Below, in pieces: positions 5,220 to 6,305 of a stretch of 6,305 nucleotides of DNA (the stretch's first letter is position 1; every line of letters starts with the position of its first letter). The notes beneath the pieces are model-generated. The model did not search any database, had not been told where the DNA came from, and was given only the letters and a program-made list of their open reading frames with translations. Position numbers and translations under genes: made by a program. This DNA is from an uncultured Collinsella sp. (GTDB lineage Bacteria > Actinomycetota > Coriobacteriia > Coriobacteriales > Coriobacteriaceae). The DNA is taken from positions 1 through 6,305 of the forward strand of contig USTC01000077.1 of NCBI GenBank assembly GCA_900557505.1, in the 5' to 3' direction.

Positions 5220-6305
5220 CTAGGCGCGCTCCTCGATAGCACCGTTTCTATATGCATCGAGCAGTTGGCGTAGGTCCTGGATCTGGCTGCGGATCTTGGC
5301 ACCGGTATCGGTGTCGCTCACCATGCGGCGACGGTCGGCCTGGTCAAAACGGTTGGTCTCGCTCTCGATGTCCACGTTGCGCGTGAGCGCTTCGGCAACC
5401 GTTGTAAAGGCCCGGTGTGACTTGAGGCGGCAGCCGCGTGAGCTCGAGATGAGCGTGTAGCCGGCGATGCCCGTCTTGGGATGGTAGGCGCGGCAGAAGC
5501 CGCCATCGATGACCAGCAGCTTGCCCTCGGCGCGGATGGGCTGCTCGCCCTTGGTGGTTTTAACGGGTGTGTGGCCGTTGATGATGTGGCCGGTCGGCGA
5601 ACATGCCATGGGGGCAACGCCGAACTCGCGCATGATGTCGTCGCAGACCGAGGGCGACTTGGTAAGCGTAAAGTATGGGTCCATCGGCTCGGCCCAGGTG
5701 CTCTTATCGGCGATATAGGCGCGCTCAAAGGTACGCACCAGGCGTCCGCTGGCGGGTGAGTTAAAGCCGATCCACAGGTACCACATCCAGTCGAGGGCGT
5801 CGCGGTCGCCCACGCGCCAGGCGCGGCGGGCGATGCGGTCGCAAAAATCGAGATAATCACGGCCGGCGTGCCAGGTACCCAGGCAGTTCATGCTGCTAAA
5901 GGTGCCGTCTTCGTTGAGCGGAACGCAGCCGTGGAAGAGCAGGTTGCCGTTGGTGACCTTGTACATCGAGCCGTGGGTGTAGAGGAAATCGATATGGCGA
6001 TGCAGATGATCGGCGGTGACAAACTCGGACACAAGCTTGTCGATGATGTGTTGCTCCTGGGGCGTGAGCGTGTAGGGGTCCGCCGGATCGACGGTGGGGA
6101 AGTCGTTGGTCGTGAGCGGCCATACACTGCCGTCGGCAAGCGTGACCGTGCCGGCGTCGTGGTCGATCTTGTCGAGCAGCAGGCGGTCGGTCATGTCGAA
6201 CTCGGGGTGGCGCTGGATAATCTGGCCCTCGAGTTTAAAGAGCAGCACGTTGATGGCCTTGATCAGCGGGGTGATGGTCTCACCGGCGGTGTAGGTGGCA
6301 TCGGC
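5220..6305 (-). CDS. fbp: Class III fructose-1,6-bisphosphatase, C-terminal part (5' partial)
   Basis: The frame is open from the right window edge to TAG at 5222-5220, giving 361 residues, a little over half of a family member that usually has about 640-670. It hydrolyses fructose 1,6-bisphosphate to fructose 6-phosphate and phosphate, the committed gluconeogenic step, in the cytoplasm. Visible signatures are 'KLEGQIIQRHPEF' near the start, 'FLYTHGSMY' (about 107-115), 'NLLFHGCVPLNEDG' (about 121-134), 'WYLWIGFNSPASG', and 'GHTPVKTTKGEQPIRAEGK' with 'VIDGGF' (about 244-270). The His residues of FHGCVP and GHTP fit the later metal-site blocks of the metallophosphatase fold; the first Asp and GNH blocks lie beyond the window. 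An apparent GTG start at 6248 is internal, since family sequence continues upstream of it. The C-terminus appears intact. The gtrA paralogues follow on the same strand. Confidence 0.95.
   Translation of the reverse strand, partial: ADATYTAGETITPLIKAINVLLFKLEGQIIQRHPEFDMTDRLLLDKIDHDAGTVTLADGSVWPLTTNDFPTVDPADPYTLTPQEQHIIDKLVSEFVTADHLHRHIDFLYTHGSMYKVTNGNLLFHGCVPLNEDGTFSSMNCLGTWHAGRDYLDFCDRIARRAWRVGDRDALDWMWYLWIGFNSPASGRLVRTFERAYIADKSTWAEPMDPYFTLTKSPSVCDDIMREFGVAPMACSPTGHIINGHTPVKTTKGEQPIRAEGKLLVIDGGFCRAYHPKTGIAGYTLISSSRGCRLKSHRAFTTVAEALTRNVDIESETNRFDQADRRRMVSDTDTGAKIRSQIQDLRQLLDAYRNGAIEERA

Noticed and set aside
5220..6248. GTG at 6248 as start of fbp
   Set aside because: Nineteen further in-frame codons up to the window edge read as family sequence, and the protein would lack the first half of the catalytic fold.

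Overview
The window is moderately GC-rich, has high coding density, and looks like a chromosomal fragment of a Gram-positive gut actinobacterium. Coriobacteriia, perhaps Collinsella or a relative, is the best guess. That rests on four things: a class III fructose-1,6-bisphosphatase, DUF4430 surface proteins with Lys/Ser/Asp-rich wall-spanning linkers, small paired GtrA proteins, and GTG starts. The genus is inferred from gene content, not proven.

Layout: two converging gene groups meet in the middle. On the plus strand (1-3769) are two envelope proteins. The first enters from the left edge without its N-terminus. It carries three DUF4430 (transcobalamin-C-like) domains, a PQQ-type beta-propeller, an InlB-type Listeria-Bacteroides repeat, a charged linker and a C-terminal membrane anchor. 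The second follows at once, in the same frame, with only a TAG between the two reading frames. It has an N-terminal membrane anchor, a similar charged linker and one C-terminal DUF4430 domain. The pair therefore presents the same type of domain from opposite anchoring ends, and a strong intrinsic terminator follows.

On the minus strand, read from the right edge, are the C-terminal part of fbp (class III FBPase, gluconeogenesis), a GtrA-family four-helix membrane protein, a 219-nt gap containing an inverted repeat, a second GtrA paralogue, and a terminator with a 7-T tract.

Between the two facing terminators (3830-4058) there is no credible gene. There are three consecutive units with an exact 62-bp period, each holding a diverged 44-nt inverted repeat. 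This is the least explained structure in the window. The two GtrA proteins are probably lipid-linked sugar carriers for cell-envelope glycosylation. The DUF4430 pair is probably a surface ligand-capture or adhesion module, with the ligand unknown; its fold relationship makes a corrinoid one testable idea.
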